This document shows, piece by piece, positions 34,065 to 46,100 of a stretch of 64,000 nt of DNA. Where the stretch lies: the NCBI GenBank assembly GCA_905221615.1, contig CAJNDT010000001.1, forward strand, positions 1,415,894-1,479,893, written 5' to 3'. Both the position numbers and the translations under genes were made by a program. Source of the DNA: Symbiodinium sp. CCMP2592. Lineage: Eukaryota > Sar > Dinophyceae > Suessiales > Symbiodiniaceae. The notes beneath the pieces were generated by a model that saw nothing but the letters and a program-made list of their open reading frames with translations, searched no databases and was not told the origin of the DNA. The first letter of the stretch is position 1. Every line of letters starts with the position of its first letter.

Positions 34065-34265
34065 TTAGGGCTTAGGGGTTTAAGGGTTTCGGGTTTGAGG
34101 GTGTAAGGGTTTACGGTTTAGGGGTTAGAGAGGTTGTGTTTAGGGTTTCGGGTTTTAGGGGTTTAAGGGTTTTAGCGGTTAGAGGTTTAGGGTTTAGGGT
34201 TTCGGGGATAGGGTTCCGGGGTTAATTAGTGGTTTAGGGTTTAGGGTGAGTTTGGGGTTTCAAGT
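34065..34265. repeat. Degenerate TTTAGGG tract
   Basis: GGTTTAGGG, GGTTTCGGG and GGTTTAAGG units. Confidence 0.8.
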
Positions 34266-35290
34266 CTCAGTTTCTAAGGGCTTGTGATCTAGGGGCCTTA
34301 ATAATTGCAAATAGGGATCCATTTTTTTAAGGGGTCTACAAGGGCTACTATACGGGTCATTATAAGGAGGTAATAGTGGGGCCTTGATGATTATTATAGT
34401 ATAAATACAATAGGGAACCGTTTTGGAAAACGTCAGACCCCTAAAGTAGGCTTTTTAGGGGGCTTAGGTCTGGCAAACCGTCCAGCAAGTCGACAAGATG
34501 GTCTTTGCATGCCTCGAATATTCGACATGAGCACAACCCTAAAACATAAGTCTGTGCTGAGCAACTACCTTATATCGTAACGATACGGCTGTGCAGTGTT
34601 TACATCACGTCCTCACATTGAGTACGACCAATGAGAGCTTCAATTTACAATTGCAATGACAGCAAGCGTAACCGAAGCAGAAGCAGCAGCAACAAAGCCA
34701 ACAACCAATGCAGGAACGATGAGTGAACTAAAGCGAATGAAGGGTCAGTCACCGACCAGTACGACCAAAGCTAAGTTTAAACTACTCTTAATCTAGACCT
34801 CTAAATACACTACGCCCTAACTTCAAACGACTAAACCCCTAATCCTAGCCATAAAGCCCCTAGCATCAGGATCTCCACTATGGTCCTAAACCGTATCCTA
34901 GCTAAACATGCATGCTTGTGAAATCTTAGACCCGCCGCTAGAGGCTCTGCACTGGGCCATGAGTCGTTGGCCGCCTTCCCCTCACTCACCCAAACTCAGA
35001 ATCTACAGAGTATAGGGTTTCAGCATACTATATAGACCTACCTACATACTTACATGCATGGGCACCTATGACTTTACATTCACGAACATGTATGCGTACA
35101 TATGTACGCACACAGAGAAAAATACATACACACGCATGCACCTCTCCATTCACCTCGGTTTAGGCTCCCAAGTTTCCTCCTCTCCGCACAGGGCCCAGGG
35201 CTCAGCGTGGCAGCATGCCATCGGGCTAGTGCAACTCAGTCCCAAGTTTAGGGTTTAGGGTTTACTAGGGTTTAGGGTTAAACTCCGAAA

Positions 35291-35306
35291 CCCCCCCCCC
35301 CCCCCC
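35291..35306. repeat. Run of 16 C
   Basis: Homopolymer directly after a TTTAGGG patch; its length may be unreliable. Confidence 0.9.
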
Positions 35307-35628
35307 GCTGTAGGACCGTGAAACGCCTCGAAACATCCCGAATATCAATCCGCTTTTGCACCCTTCAACCTGCAACCTAATCTTCAAGCCTGAGCCCAGA
35401 ACCCTGACATCCTAAAGCATAAATCGAAAGTCAAAACTCCAGACCCAAAACCTGAAAACCAGAAGCCCGGAAAACCAAACACCCTGAACCCTAACGTCCC
35501 GAAAAGCCCGACGCCCTAGCAAGGGCCGGGGCAGCAGATGGCGCAGATGGAGCCTCGAGCGTAGCTAGGCGTTGAGGCTGAGGTTCCTAGCTTAGTACAG
35601 CGACCTTCATAATAAGTGTGCTACTATT

Positions 35629-35735
35629 AACTGGGTTGTGCTTTAAACCCGTTGAAAATTATTTATGAATAGGTTCCCTTTATAAGAAATAAGGGAAATT
35701 TAAAATTATCCCAAAGCACAACCCAGTATTAAGGT
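35629..35735. mobile_element. Single-copy inverted-repeat element
   Basis: TTAACTGGGTTGTGCTTT ... AAAGCACAACCCAGTATTAA with A/T-rich interior. Confidence 0.65.
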
Positions 35736-35961
35736 TTAGCACAGGGGCCTTCAACAAACTAGAATACTACTAGAGGCCTTCATAACAATCAGTATATTAC
35801 TCTTCAGGTTTAGCACAGGGGCCTTCATATAACTCATATATTACTATTAAGGCTGACCACAGAGGCCCTAATCATCATGAGAACCACTAGACGAAGTTCC
35901 GGGCCGAAGATTTCGGAGGCTGCCAGCCGGAAAGTCGCCAGGGTTTGTGCAGGAGAAGGTT

Positions 35962-36035
35962 GGGGCCTTACCCAAAGACATATAGAATCCTATAAGGTAA
36001 TCCCAAAAAGGAACTACTTTGGGGCCTCTGGGTAA
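35962..36035. mobile_element. IR-C element, 5'-truncated
   Basis: Interior ATATAGAATCCTATAAGG and right end CTACTTTGGGGCCTCTGGGT; left arm reduced. Confidence 0.65.
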
Positions 36036-36111
36036 GAATTAGAATGGGGTTTGGAGGGATCCTTCTAGCAGTTATAGTACGGTATAGGGCGCTTCTAAAG
36101 CGGGTTTTAGG

Positions 36112-36150
36112 ATGGTTTCGGTGCTCAGAATCGGACAATCCAGGCGAGGC
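36112..36150. repeat. Dispersed CTCGGACAAGCCAGGCGAG motif, copy 4
   Basis: TTTCGGTGCTCAGAATCGGA then CAATCCAGGCGAGG. Confidence 0.6.
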
Positions 36151-36399
36151 AGTAGGAGGGTTTAGGGCCTTAGGCCGAAGAGCTTGCAGCTTCATAGAAT
36201 AGGGGCCTTCATCTTTAGAACGGGGTTTTAGTGTAGAAGGCTGGTAAACCTGCAAGGAATATGCACTTATTCCGACCTCTACATTGCAGGGTTTTGGGCC
36301 GACTCTTTCCGGCCACCCCGAGCTCAGTCTGTGGGATGACTTCATGGCTGGAGCTTAACTGCTCCTCTTGCTTGGGTGCCCGAAAAAAGCACCCTAATC

Positions 36400-36470
36400 T
36401 CCTCGGTGACTGGTACTGCCGTGCGCCGCACTGATCGCCGCTGGCATCTTTGATGAACCTGGCCCAGAGG
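36400..36470 (-). CDS. Weak exon-like stretch
   Basis: GC3-rich reading TLWARFIKDASGDQCGARQY; another frame (SSKMPAAISAA) resembles the EMLAAIE exon at 46.6 kb at DNA level (GCGGCGATC core). It may be a second diverged TraB-like exon or chance. Confidence 0.22.
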
Positions 36471-37213
36471 GTGGATCCCGTTGATTCAATTGGGAGTCTG
36501 AGTCTCTGAGTTAGCGATGTTTAGTTGTGTTGTTTGGGTCTCGCACGGGGCTAGGATCCGGGCTTGCTACAACTGTTGCAAACTGTTGCGAAAGTTTTGG
36601 TTAAGGTCTCGCATAGGAATTCAGGGGGTAAAACACTAAACTTCATTGAACGTTCGCAAGGGAAACATCTGAGCCCTAACTGCTGGCGACATTTTGCTGA
36701 GGCATGATGTCTAAGAGCTTGTGTTAGGCCCTAAACCTCTGGGCATCACTTTGTGTAATTGAGGCTTCCATGGCAAGCTGAGGTGCATACCATCAAACCA
36801 CAAGCCCAAAGTAAAAGACTCTAAGCCCAACCCTGGGCCCTACAGACTTCGAAAAACAACACCAAGAACGAAGACCTCAAAGCACTGCTTTGTCGCAGCT
36901 CGGTATCCAAGCTTTCCTTCAAGACAAAAACACGTTAAAGACACCTCGCTGGGAAACCATCCCTTATGTCGAGGCTCTAACTTTGCGCAAACAGGCGTAG
37001 CACGTCGCTCAACAGATAGTCTTGTTTTTCTACCAACTTTAATGCTGGTGTATGGCCTAGCCTGCTAGATGCATCTTTGACACTGTTGTGATTGCACATT
37101 GCCATTGTCATCAAAGCATTCCGTGGTTGGATCAAGCACGTTTCACCAAGTCCAGAAAGCACACCTTTTGTGTCTCTGCAGATTAAGCGACGCACGCATC
37201 CAGCACTCTAAGG

Positions 37214-37317
37214 CTTAAGGTGCGCTCCAGCGCTTCCGAGATTCCCTGCACGTGCAGGCTGCCGACCACGGCAACGATGCGTCGCTTGCCCTTCTGAGCG
37301 GCCCTGGCATCATGAGG
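37214..37317 (-). CDS. TraB-gene exon (RIVAVVGSLHVQGI)
   Basis: Encodes KGKRRIVAVVGSLHVQGI followed by SEALERT, after the acceptor GAACTTTCAG|CCT. VAVVGxxHVxGI is the most diagnostic TraB motif, with its conserved histidine. The 3' end is uncertain because several GC candidates occur. Confidence 0.82.
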
Positions 37318-40300
37318 CTGAAAGTTCAAGGTGGGGCACCGAGAAAATGTGCGATATTATAGGGTCGTAAATAATTACCTATACTATTTTGGGGGGTTCC
37401 TGATACAAAGTATAGCATTACAGGACCCAAACCCTATTGTAAAACTATGAAAGCCCCTGTATTAGCTGATAGTAGTCCCGGCTGTCTGCTATGTCTGCTG
37501 CCTATGGCCAAGCAAAGGCAACATGCAGCTACCAGCCGAATCTGCATTCCTCGACCCGAAGCACTTCAAGCCTGCGCTCTGAAACCCCCTAAAACCAACA
37601 ACCAAAAAAACGAAACGAAAACCGTGAAGCCCCAGACCCTAAAACATCAGGTTGCACTCGGTTTAATATTGTAAAGTGCAACATTGAACCTGGGACACAA
37701 AGACCAAAGCCCCAAACCAATCCCCTAGACCATGAACCTTAGGTCCAATATCAATCCTCAGACACTGAATCCCGACATCCACCCCTAAATCCTGAAGCCT
37801 GAAACAACAGACCGGCCTAGCCAAGTTAGCTGCCATGTACTCGTCTCCTTGGATGCAGGAGAGGCATCGAATGGTAGAGTTTACGTGGACCCTGCAAAAG
37901 GGCACTTTATGCTTTCTATATGGGTAGTGGTCAAAATGATGGTCCCTTTTGGGGTACCCTGAATAATAGGTGCCGTATTAAAACAAGGACCCAAACAGGG
38001 ACCCTAATTTTGACAAGAACCCAGAAATAGTTCCCTAAGAAGGTGGGCTTTTTGGGTTGCAGGTAGGGTTTAGGTGCAGATTTTTTTTGAATGTTCACAC
38101 CCCAGGTACAAGCCAGCATCAAAGCACGTGCGGCAACAGGCCACAGGGTTTAGGGCCCTTGATTGTAGAATCGAACACTTACTCTGCGAGCATGTCACCT
38201 CGAATCCCAAATTTCTGTTTAGCATGGGTGCCCCCCAACACAGAGCAGGCCACGACTATCATACATCATACGTACACCCGAGGAGCTGAGCACACTAGCC
38301 CAGAAGGTTAACCTTTTAACATGCAAACCCCGAAATTCTACAGGCCTACCCAACCCCTAATATACTGCGCTGTCTCTGCATTCTCTGCAGCGTCGGCTAG
38401 GATACAGGACATGTCGCTTCGACCCACAGGGTTTGTTGTTCTTGTGCGCTTTTCTGCTCTACTTCGTGTGCAGTCGTGAGGGCCACAGAACCCCAAACAC
38501 TCAACCTTTAACCCTGAACCCAATGAACACCCTGAGCCCTGAGCCTTTAACCCTAAACAAAATGAAACCCTCAACCGCTCGAAAGCATTCAAAAGCCCTA
38601 CGCCAGGAAGCTCTCGCCCACCAGGGCGGCGAAAAGCTCGGGTGCGGAGCCCTTCCCGGCAGCTTCTGATGGATTCTGCTGTCTTTAGCGGTTTAGGTGG
38701 GTACTTTCAGGGTTTCTAGGTAGGCTCCATAAGGGTCTGATGATCATGATGAGGGTTTTCAAAAAGAAGGCTTTCCGGGTGAAGGGCCGGGGTTTAAGAT
38801 CGTGCGAAAAGGTTTCTAACATCAGGGCTTTCGACGGGCTTTGTTTGGGCATGAAGGGGTTGTGGGTTTGGACGGCAACCAACACCAGCAGCAGCACCAG
38901 AGGCACCAACGAGAACGACAAGACGAGGACGGGGACGCAGGACGATGTTAGCAGAGCACAATCCTGAGCATCCAAATCAATGGCCTTGAATGCTCGGCGC
39001 AACCGCTTGGCAGTGGCCTGATCCGTAGCACTGTCCACCAAGGCCTGTTCCGGGCAGACCCTAAACTCCGCAATCCTAAGCCCGGTAAACGCTAAACTCC
39101 CCAGCCGAAAAATCCTGAACTCATAAACCCTCAGATGATATCCTAATGCGGGATGGGCCTATGGCGGCATGCAAGACCCAGAAGGTCTGATCGCCAAGAA
39201 CCCCCGAAGGGCTAAAGGTCCAGTTCGTATAAAGATTTAGGTTCGAGGTTAAGGGTCTAGGCTTAAGGGTTAACCAGCACCCCCAAGTACCCTTTCATAG
39301 AGCCCTTATGGTCCTTAATAGTGGGTATATTTGGGATATATTCAAGGGCACTTGGGGGTCTATGAAGGGCTAAGTTCCTCAGTAGCCCCTTTATAATAAG
39401 GGTACCCTGTTTGTTATTATTCGGTTCTAGTAAGGGGACCCTGAAAAAAAGGCAAAAGTGTACTACTCAGGAACCAACAGGGTGTTCCTGTGCGGATACA
39501 CAAGAACGACTCTTGTGGAGCGAAGGAAACTCTATCTGGATCCTGCAGCAGGTTCTCTTTGGTCACGTGAGGACCGGGCTCTGGTCTATGGTTTAAGGTT
39601 TTTGGGTTTAATTAGGGGGGTTGAGGGTTTTAGGGGGGGTTTAGGGTTTAGGGTTTTGGGGTTCTTGTTGTTTCTACACCTTTCATGTGTTCCTCAGGCT
39701 TTGGGGTTTGGGTGCCCACGTAGTGACTGCGACCATTTTCGGGCACGGAGGTCAGCTTCGAGGCTGACAAAGGTTGGTCGCACCGGCGAGGAGACGAGTG
39801 GCTATCAACCGGCGACGAAAGCAGCAGGCGCCATACGCTTCTGAACTGTGGGGTCGCTTGGCTTGGGATAGGGTGGGATAGGACAGTCTTGAAGAGAGGC
39901 GAGGATGACAGGATCAGGGTAGTTCTCTAAATTCGGGTCGCTTTATAAATCCCCCAAAAACGGATCCAACCCCTTAAAAACAGGACCCTCAAAGAAGCCC
40001 GAATTCAGGGAACTGCGCATAATATAGGGGCCTTAATAATTAGAAAAGGGTTTTGCGGCCCATTATACTGTAACTATACTTATAAGGAAGCCCCAAAATA
40101 GTATTGGTAGTTATTTAGGCCCCTATATGGGAGTTTCCGAAAATAGGGACCCGAATGTAGTACCCTAAACAAGCGGTATCCTCAATATAAGGACCCCCAA
40201 AATAAGGGTACCCCTGATTTTCGGAAACTCCCTAAACCCCTATCGAGCCCTCTAAAAGGAACCCTTATAGTACCCCTATAGTAACCCCTTTAACTTTAAA

Positions 40301-43161
40301 GGAACCCTTGATACCCCACAAGTCGTCGTTTTCTAGGGCGAGGCTGGGCTGGCGCAGACCACGCCTGCAGCCCTAGGCCGCTGGTGCGCAGCTCGGGCAC
40401 CGAGATGGCCAAGTCCTGGGTTTAGGGATCAGGGAAAGGGGGTTAGGGGTTTAGGGGACTAGGGGTTTAGGGGACTAGGGGTTTAGGGGTTTAGGGTTAT
40501 AGGGTTGTTTGGTATAGGGTTTAGGGATTAGGGGTATAGGGTTTAAGGGTTTAGGGATTCGGGGTATAGGGTTTAGGGGATTAGGGGCTTCGGGATTAGA
40601 GGGTTAAGGATCCTCAAATCTTCAGGAACAAGCTACGTGTTAGCTCAATTGATAATTCAGTTTGACCTGTATACCGTATACCCTCAACCCGGAGTGGACG
40701 CCCTGGGGTGAGTCAGTCCTCTTCCAGCTGTGCAAGGTCTGATGACTGCCCTGCTTCGACCAGCCGATTCAGTGTATCCTGCCCGAGGAGGACTAAGGAA
40801 ACGAAGGTCGTTTTGGTTGATGGAAGTGTGTTTCAGAGGGTGTAAGGTGAAGGATTCGGGGCAGCCGGGCCGTGGGGAATATAGGATCTTATCATCCGCG
40901 AAGCGGGCGGCATGTAAAAGCTCTTGGAAGCAGACGGAGATAAGTGCAAGTGAAAGACAACATCACAGCAACAAAGGAGGAGAATAGCAGGATACTGAAA
41001 TCACTGACATGAAGAAACATATCAGAAATTTAATGGCAGCGGCAACTGTGTCAAAGGCTCGTGCTGGCCCGGAGCACCACACACTCACCAAATCCTGAAC
41101 CCAACCCTACACATTAAGCCCGGCACCTTGTCTTACTACCCCAATAGGCCACAGAAATAAAAGCCTAGATTTTCCGATTCCTACTAAACCATAAGAACCC
41201 AAAACGTTTAAAGGTTAAGTATCGGAGATCTATAAGCTTGCCCTCCCATGATTATGCGAGGCTCTGCCGAACTCCCAGTCTGAACCAAGACTCGCCTGAA
41301 ACACCAAACCCCACACCCCGAAAGACCAATAACAGAAAATTTAGGGGTGGTTGTCAAAATTAGGGTCCCTTTTGGGGAACCCTAAATAATAGGTGCCGCA
41401 CTATATTAGGGACCCAAAAAAGGGACCATCATTTTGACAACCACCCATATAGTTCCCAACTCGGTTTAGGGTTTAGGGATCCCCAACTCGCATGCAAACT
41501 GCACAACTTCTCAGTCATTCCCCTGCCCCATATCGAAACTTACTACAAGTGGTCCCATGAAGGTTCTATCAGATGTCTCTACTAGGTTGTAGAAAGGTTT
41601 CACTGCGAATCCGAATCAGAGCCGAAGACTCTACACCCTACCGGCTCCCGCCTAAACCCTGCAGTTAAAAGATGTCAAAAGCCTAAATCCTACACATCCA
41701 TATAAGGCCTAGCAGCATCATCTCCGAACCGTAAACCCTTTTGCATCCAGGCCTATTGCGACTGCCGGGTACCCTGAAGAAGAAAGGAAACTGAGGGCCA
41801 GGCAAATCTGCAGCCGTAAACCCTGAACCCCCGAACTCTTGCGGTAGGTTCTGTAGTTAGTCGGAGGACAGGTAGTAACCTGCCCTAAACCCTAAACCTC
41901 AATATCAAAATGTCTCAATCACCGGTGCCCCAAGGCCGAGAGAATGCGTTGAATACTCGGATTCGCCGTGAGGCTCAGGAATTTTCAGTGCTTAAAACAC
42001 CCTGAAACCATGACACACCCAAAACCTGACCTGTGGTCCAAAAGACCAAGCTTTGTAAGCAGCTGTATGTGAATTCCATAATCAGGAGCCCTGCAAAGGC
42101 TCCAGGGAAGGAATAATGGGTGTTTTAGCTACGTCTGTGGGCCCAAGGCCCCCCATCCCAGGCTCAACATTAACAGTCAGTGTCAGACAGAGCTGCACAA
42201 CCTTAACCCAACAAACACATGGCGTCCTGCCCCTGAGCTCTACACTGACCTAACCCTCAAGCCCTCATTTTTATCATAACCCGAAACCCTAAAAGGTTCG
42301 GCTCACCTGTGCCGGACGATCTCCAAGCATCACCGGCGTGCCGATCTTTCCGGCCTCCTGCGCTAAAAGATGAGTCTGGATATAGGACTTCTACTTGGAG
42401 GATCATGGGACTTAGTAAGTAAGGTTACAAGTCGGTTATACTTAGGATAACCCCACTTAGGGGACTTATATCCCCACTTATAACCTACTTACTAAGTCCC
42501 ATGATCCTCCAAGTAGGGCTTGACTTGGGTTCGGGGGGAGTTTGATGGTCCAAGCGGGGACCGCAAGGGTACTCATGTGATTTCAGGTGAAAGGGAACGG
42601 AGACGTAGCTATGGGATTTGGTGCTTTAGGCTTTCATACGGTGTTGGGTTTAGGGGTTTAGAGTTTAGTGGTTTTGGAGTTTGGGGTTGAGGGGTTGAGA
42701 GGCTTAGGGTTTATTCAGCTTGGAGCTGTTAGGATTCAGGGCTTGCGGCGTTCACTCTCGGACATGCCAGGCTTAGAGGTGAAACCTAGAGATCAATGGA
42801 GGTGGTTCGGGGACTAGAATTTCATGAAGTGGTGCTACTCTCCTGAAGTGAAGGTCTTTAATTTTTTTCTTTGTAGCAGGATGACAGTCCCAAGCTGACG
42901 TGACCGTCCCAAGCGGACGTGTTTGGACAACCAGGACGCTCCCGCCAGCCCCACATCTGGCCCACTGACTGTACAGGTGTGGCGTCTTGGTTGAAGCGGG
43001 GAAAGGCAAGGCTGCAGCCTAAATAAATAAATATATATATATATGTATATATGTATATGTATATGCATATAAGTATATGTGTGTACATACACATGCACAC
43101 ATACATACATACATATATACATACATACATACATACGTACATACATACATACATACGTACC

Positions 43162-43193
<32 letters not shown>

Positions 43194-46100
43194 TATATAT
43201 ACATATACATATGTATGTATCTATCTCTTTCTACAAGATTTCGTAGCTACTCGTAAATTTCACAGATCGGCTGCCACCGATCTCTCAACGCACCCCTTGG
43301 GGCCAAGGATACACATGGTATTGTACTGTATCATATAAGTACTACAGGGCCCCGATAATTAGAATAGGAAGGCCCGAAATAGACCAGGCAATTATTGAGG
43401 CCCCTGTATTTGTCCTAACACCCTTTTTGCCAAATCCGAAGACCTAAAGGTACCTGGCCTAAAGACACAGTGAACAAAATCGCTACGAATTAGGGCCGCT
43501 CTCAGAGCTGCGGAGCCTGGCTAGATACCAATACGGTGTAGGGTTTTGGGGTTTAATATAGGGGCCTCAATTATTACCACTACTGTTTTGGTGGTTCCTT
43601 TTCATAGTTATAGTATAATGGGCCCCAAAATCCTATTCTAACCACTAAGGCCCCTACGTTAGGGCTTGATAGTGGTGCTACTTTCCTCGTTCAACTCTTG
43701 TCTCACTGTAGCAGATTGACCGTCCCAAGCGGACGAGACCGTCCCAAGCGGACGCATTTGAACAAAAAGGACGCTCCCGCCAGCCCCACATCTGGCCCGA
43801 CTGACTCCGCAGGTGGCGTCTGGTGGGAAGAGGGGGTACCCAGAGACTCCAATATCCCTTAATTCAATTACGGAATCTATACCTTAAATTATAGTAGGAT
43901 CCCCAATATGATTTGAGGAACATTCCTTAATTAAGGGATATTGGAGTCTCCGGGTATGCAAGGCTGTAGCAAGATGAGTTTCGCAGCTACTCCTGAATTT
44001 CACGGGTCAGGCGCCAGCTGGCAGATTGGCCAACGATCTATCAACCCATGGGTCCAAGGGCTTTGGCCCCTCGGCTCTAGAGGTCCCCAAAAACACCTGA
44101 GGATGTACATGGTACCCAAAGGCCCCAAAGTTCTTCCTTGTTTTGGGGTTCGTATATAGAACCCTATAAGGTCATCCCAAAAAGGAACTACTTTGGGGCC
44201 TCTGGGTACTGCATCAGAAATATTCTGAGCCTGTTAATTGTTTGAGTCTAGGCGCCTGTAGTCTGAGCCTGAACCCTGAACGCTAAATACGAAGCCGTAA
44301 AGACACAGCAGCGACCAAATCTTTGAGAAACTTTGAGAGTCGCTGCGTAACAAAGACCGCGCTCAGGGCAAAGAGACCTGGTTGAATGCAAGTTCAGCAG
44401 CACTCTGCGATAGTGTCAGCTGCCGCTCCTCCACCGCAGCCAACACCTGCCCGCCCCGCCGCCGCCAAGGGCTGTGCGGCAAAGGGGACAAGTTTGGGCG
44501 ATGCGGAACCACGTTGCCAGGCAAGCCCTGTGAAAAACGTGCCTTTCCCCACTGCACGGTGTCATCACGATGTCGGTGTCATCAGCAGAGAAGTCCGCCA
44601 AGCAGATGGAGCAGCTCACGGGGTAGCCGCCGTCATCTTCCACGAAGTCCTCCGGCCGAAACGGGATGTGCTGGAAGCGCCTCGTTAGGTCGCCAGGGTC
44701 CGGGATGATTCCTGGGCTTTGAAGTAACCAAGGAGAAAAAGTATAAACTTTTACCTTCACCATGATGGTTCCTTTGAGAAAAGAGTGTTAAAGTATGGCA
44801 CTCCAAAGCCCAGATTCCTGTTCGGTATAGGAAGGGCTTCAGACATTGAAAGGTGATGTAAAGGACTTGCAGGAAGTAGGGTGTGAGCAACAGCAAACAG
44901 CTCAACTGCAGTTCCTTGGAGCACTTCCCAGTCGCCGAGGAGATGCAAAGGCAGACAAAGGTCAGCATCGGCCAAACTAGCTCGAAAGCCACTGCCAAAG
45001 CGACCGCCGGGGCCTTAATCACATAGAAGTAAACCAGGGGCAAACGCGAATTTTCGCGTGACCATCGGCATCGGACAGTGATCACCACCGCCAAACACCA
45101 GATGTAAAGCAAGGACACCCTGACCAGCAAGGCAATCCAAAACATGGCCGACAACAGGCCCAAAGGCTGGCCGCATGCATCATCCCAGTGGTTGAAGAAG
45201 AGGTTTAAGAAGCTCTCCATGATCGCATCGGTAATGTCCAGGCGGAAGATCAAGTCAAAGCCCCGGGTCACGGTAGATACGGCTATCCACAGGATCAAAA
45301 CGATATGAGGCACGATAACACCAGAAAACAGGGCGAACGAGATCAGATTGGAGAGGCGCTCCATGACCCAGTTTCGAAGCACCGTTCTACGTCTCGCTTC
45401 ATCATTCGCCACGCCCTGCGACACGAGATCTTCCAGGCTCCGCTCTCCAACGAGCACGGATGATAAATCCCGTGCAGCTTGGAAGGACATGGATACCTTA
45501 AGCCCCTATAGCCCAAAGTTTCTGGAACCAGGGGATCCTGCCATTCAGTATTTAAGGTCAGAACTTCGTTCAACTACATGAAGTTACAATATGTCATTGC
45601 GGGCTACTGAAGGCTGCTCCAATTGTGAACTCCCCCATCTTCGGATTGTCAATCCTGAAAGACATAATAACCAGAATCCGCTGCAAAGAAAAGCAATCAT
45701 CCTCCTGGAAGGAAAGCGACGGCACAAGCCGCAGTGCAGCTGTTTTCTGCAAGACTGGCCCCGTGTTGGAGAACTTAGTTTAAGTTAAATGGGATCTACA
45801 GTTCATAATCTGGTTTAGTCTAAGTTACCATAATAGGGATCTATAGTAGACAATATGTTAGATGGGAGTTTCCGAAAAGAGGCGACCCCAGTATGGTACC
45901 CTAAATAGTAGGATCCTTATCATAAGGGCCCCAAAATCAAGTACCCCTAATTTTTGGAAGTCCCCATATGGTTTATGATTTCCTAATTATGGTAACTTAA
46001 ACTAAACCCCCATACCCTTAAAGGAACCCTTATAGATCCCTTTAAGGAACCCGTATAGATCCCTTTTAGGAACCGCAAAAGCACATAAGCATAAGCACTT

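Larger units (their letters stand above)
42830..44065. repeat. Diverged tandem duplication split by later insertions
   Basis: GTGGTGCTACT, CCGTCCCAAGCGGACG, GGACGCTCCCGCCAGCCCCA and TTTCGNAGCTACTCNTGAATTTCAC blocks occur in the same order at 42.83-43.33 and 43.67-44.06 kb. A tetranucleotide microsatellite interrupts the first copy and IR-D the second. Confidence 0.65.

Noticed and set aside
40636-40720. tRNA gene (TAGCTCAATTGATA resembles an A-box)
   Set aside because: No matching B-box or acceptor stem.
42835-43338. Tyr/Met/Val-rich open frames
   Set aside because: Products of the CATA/TA microsatellite.
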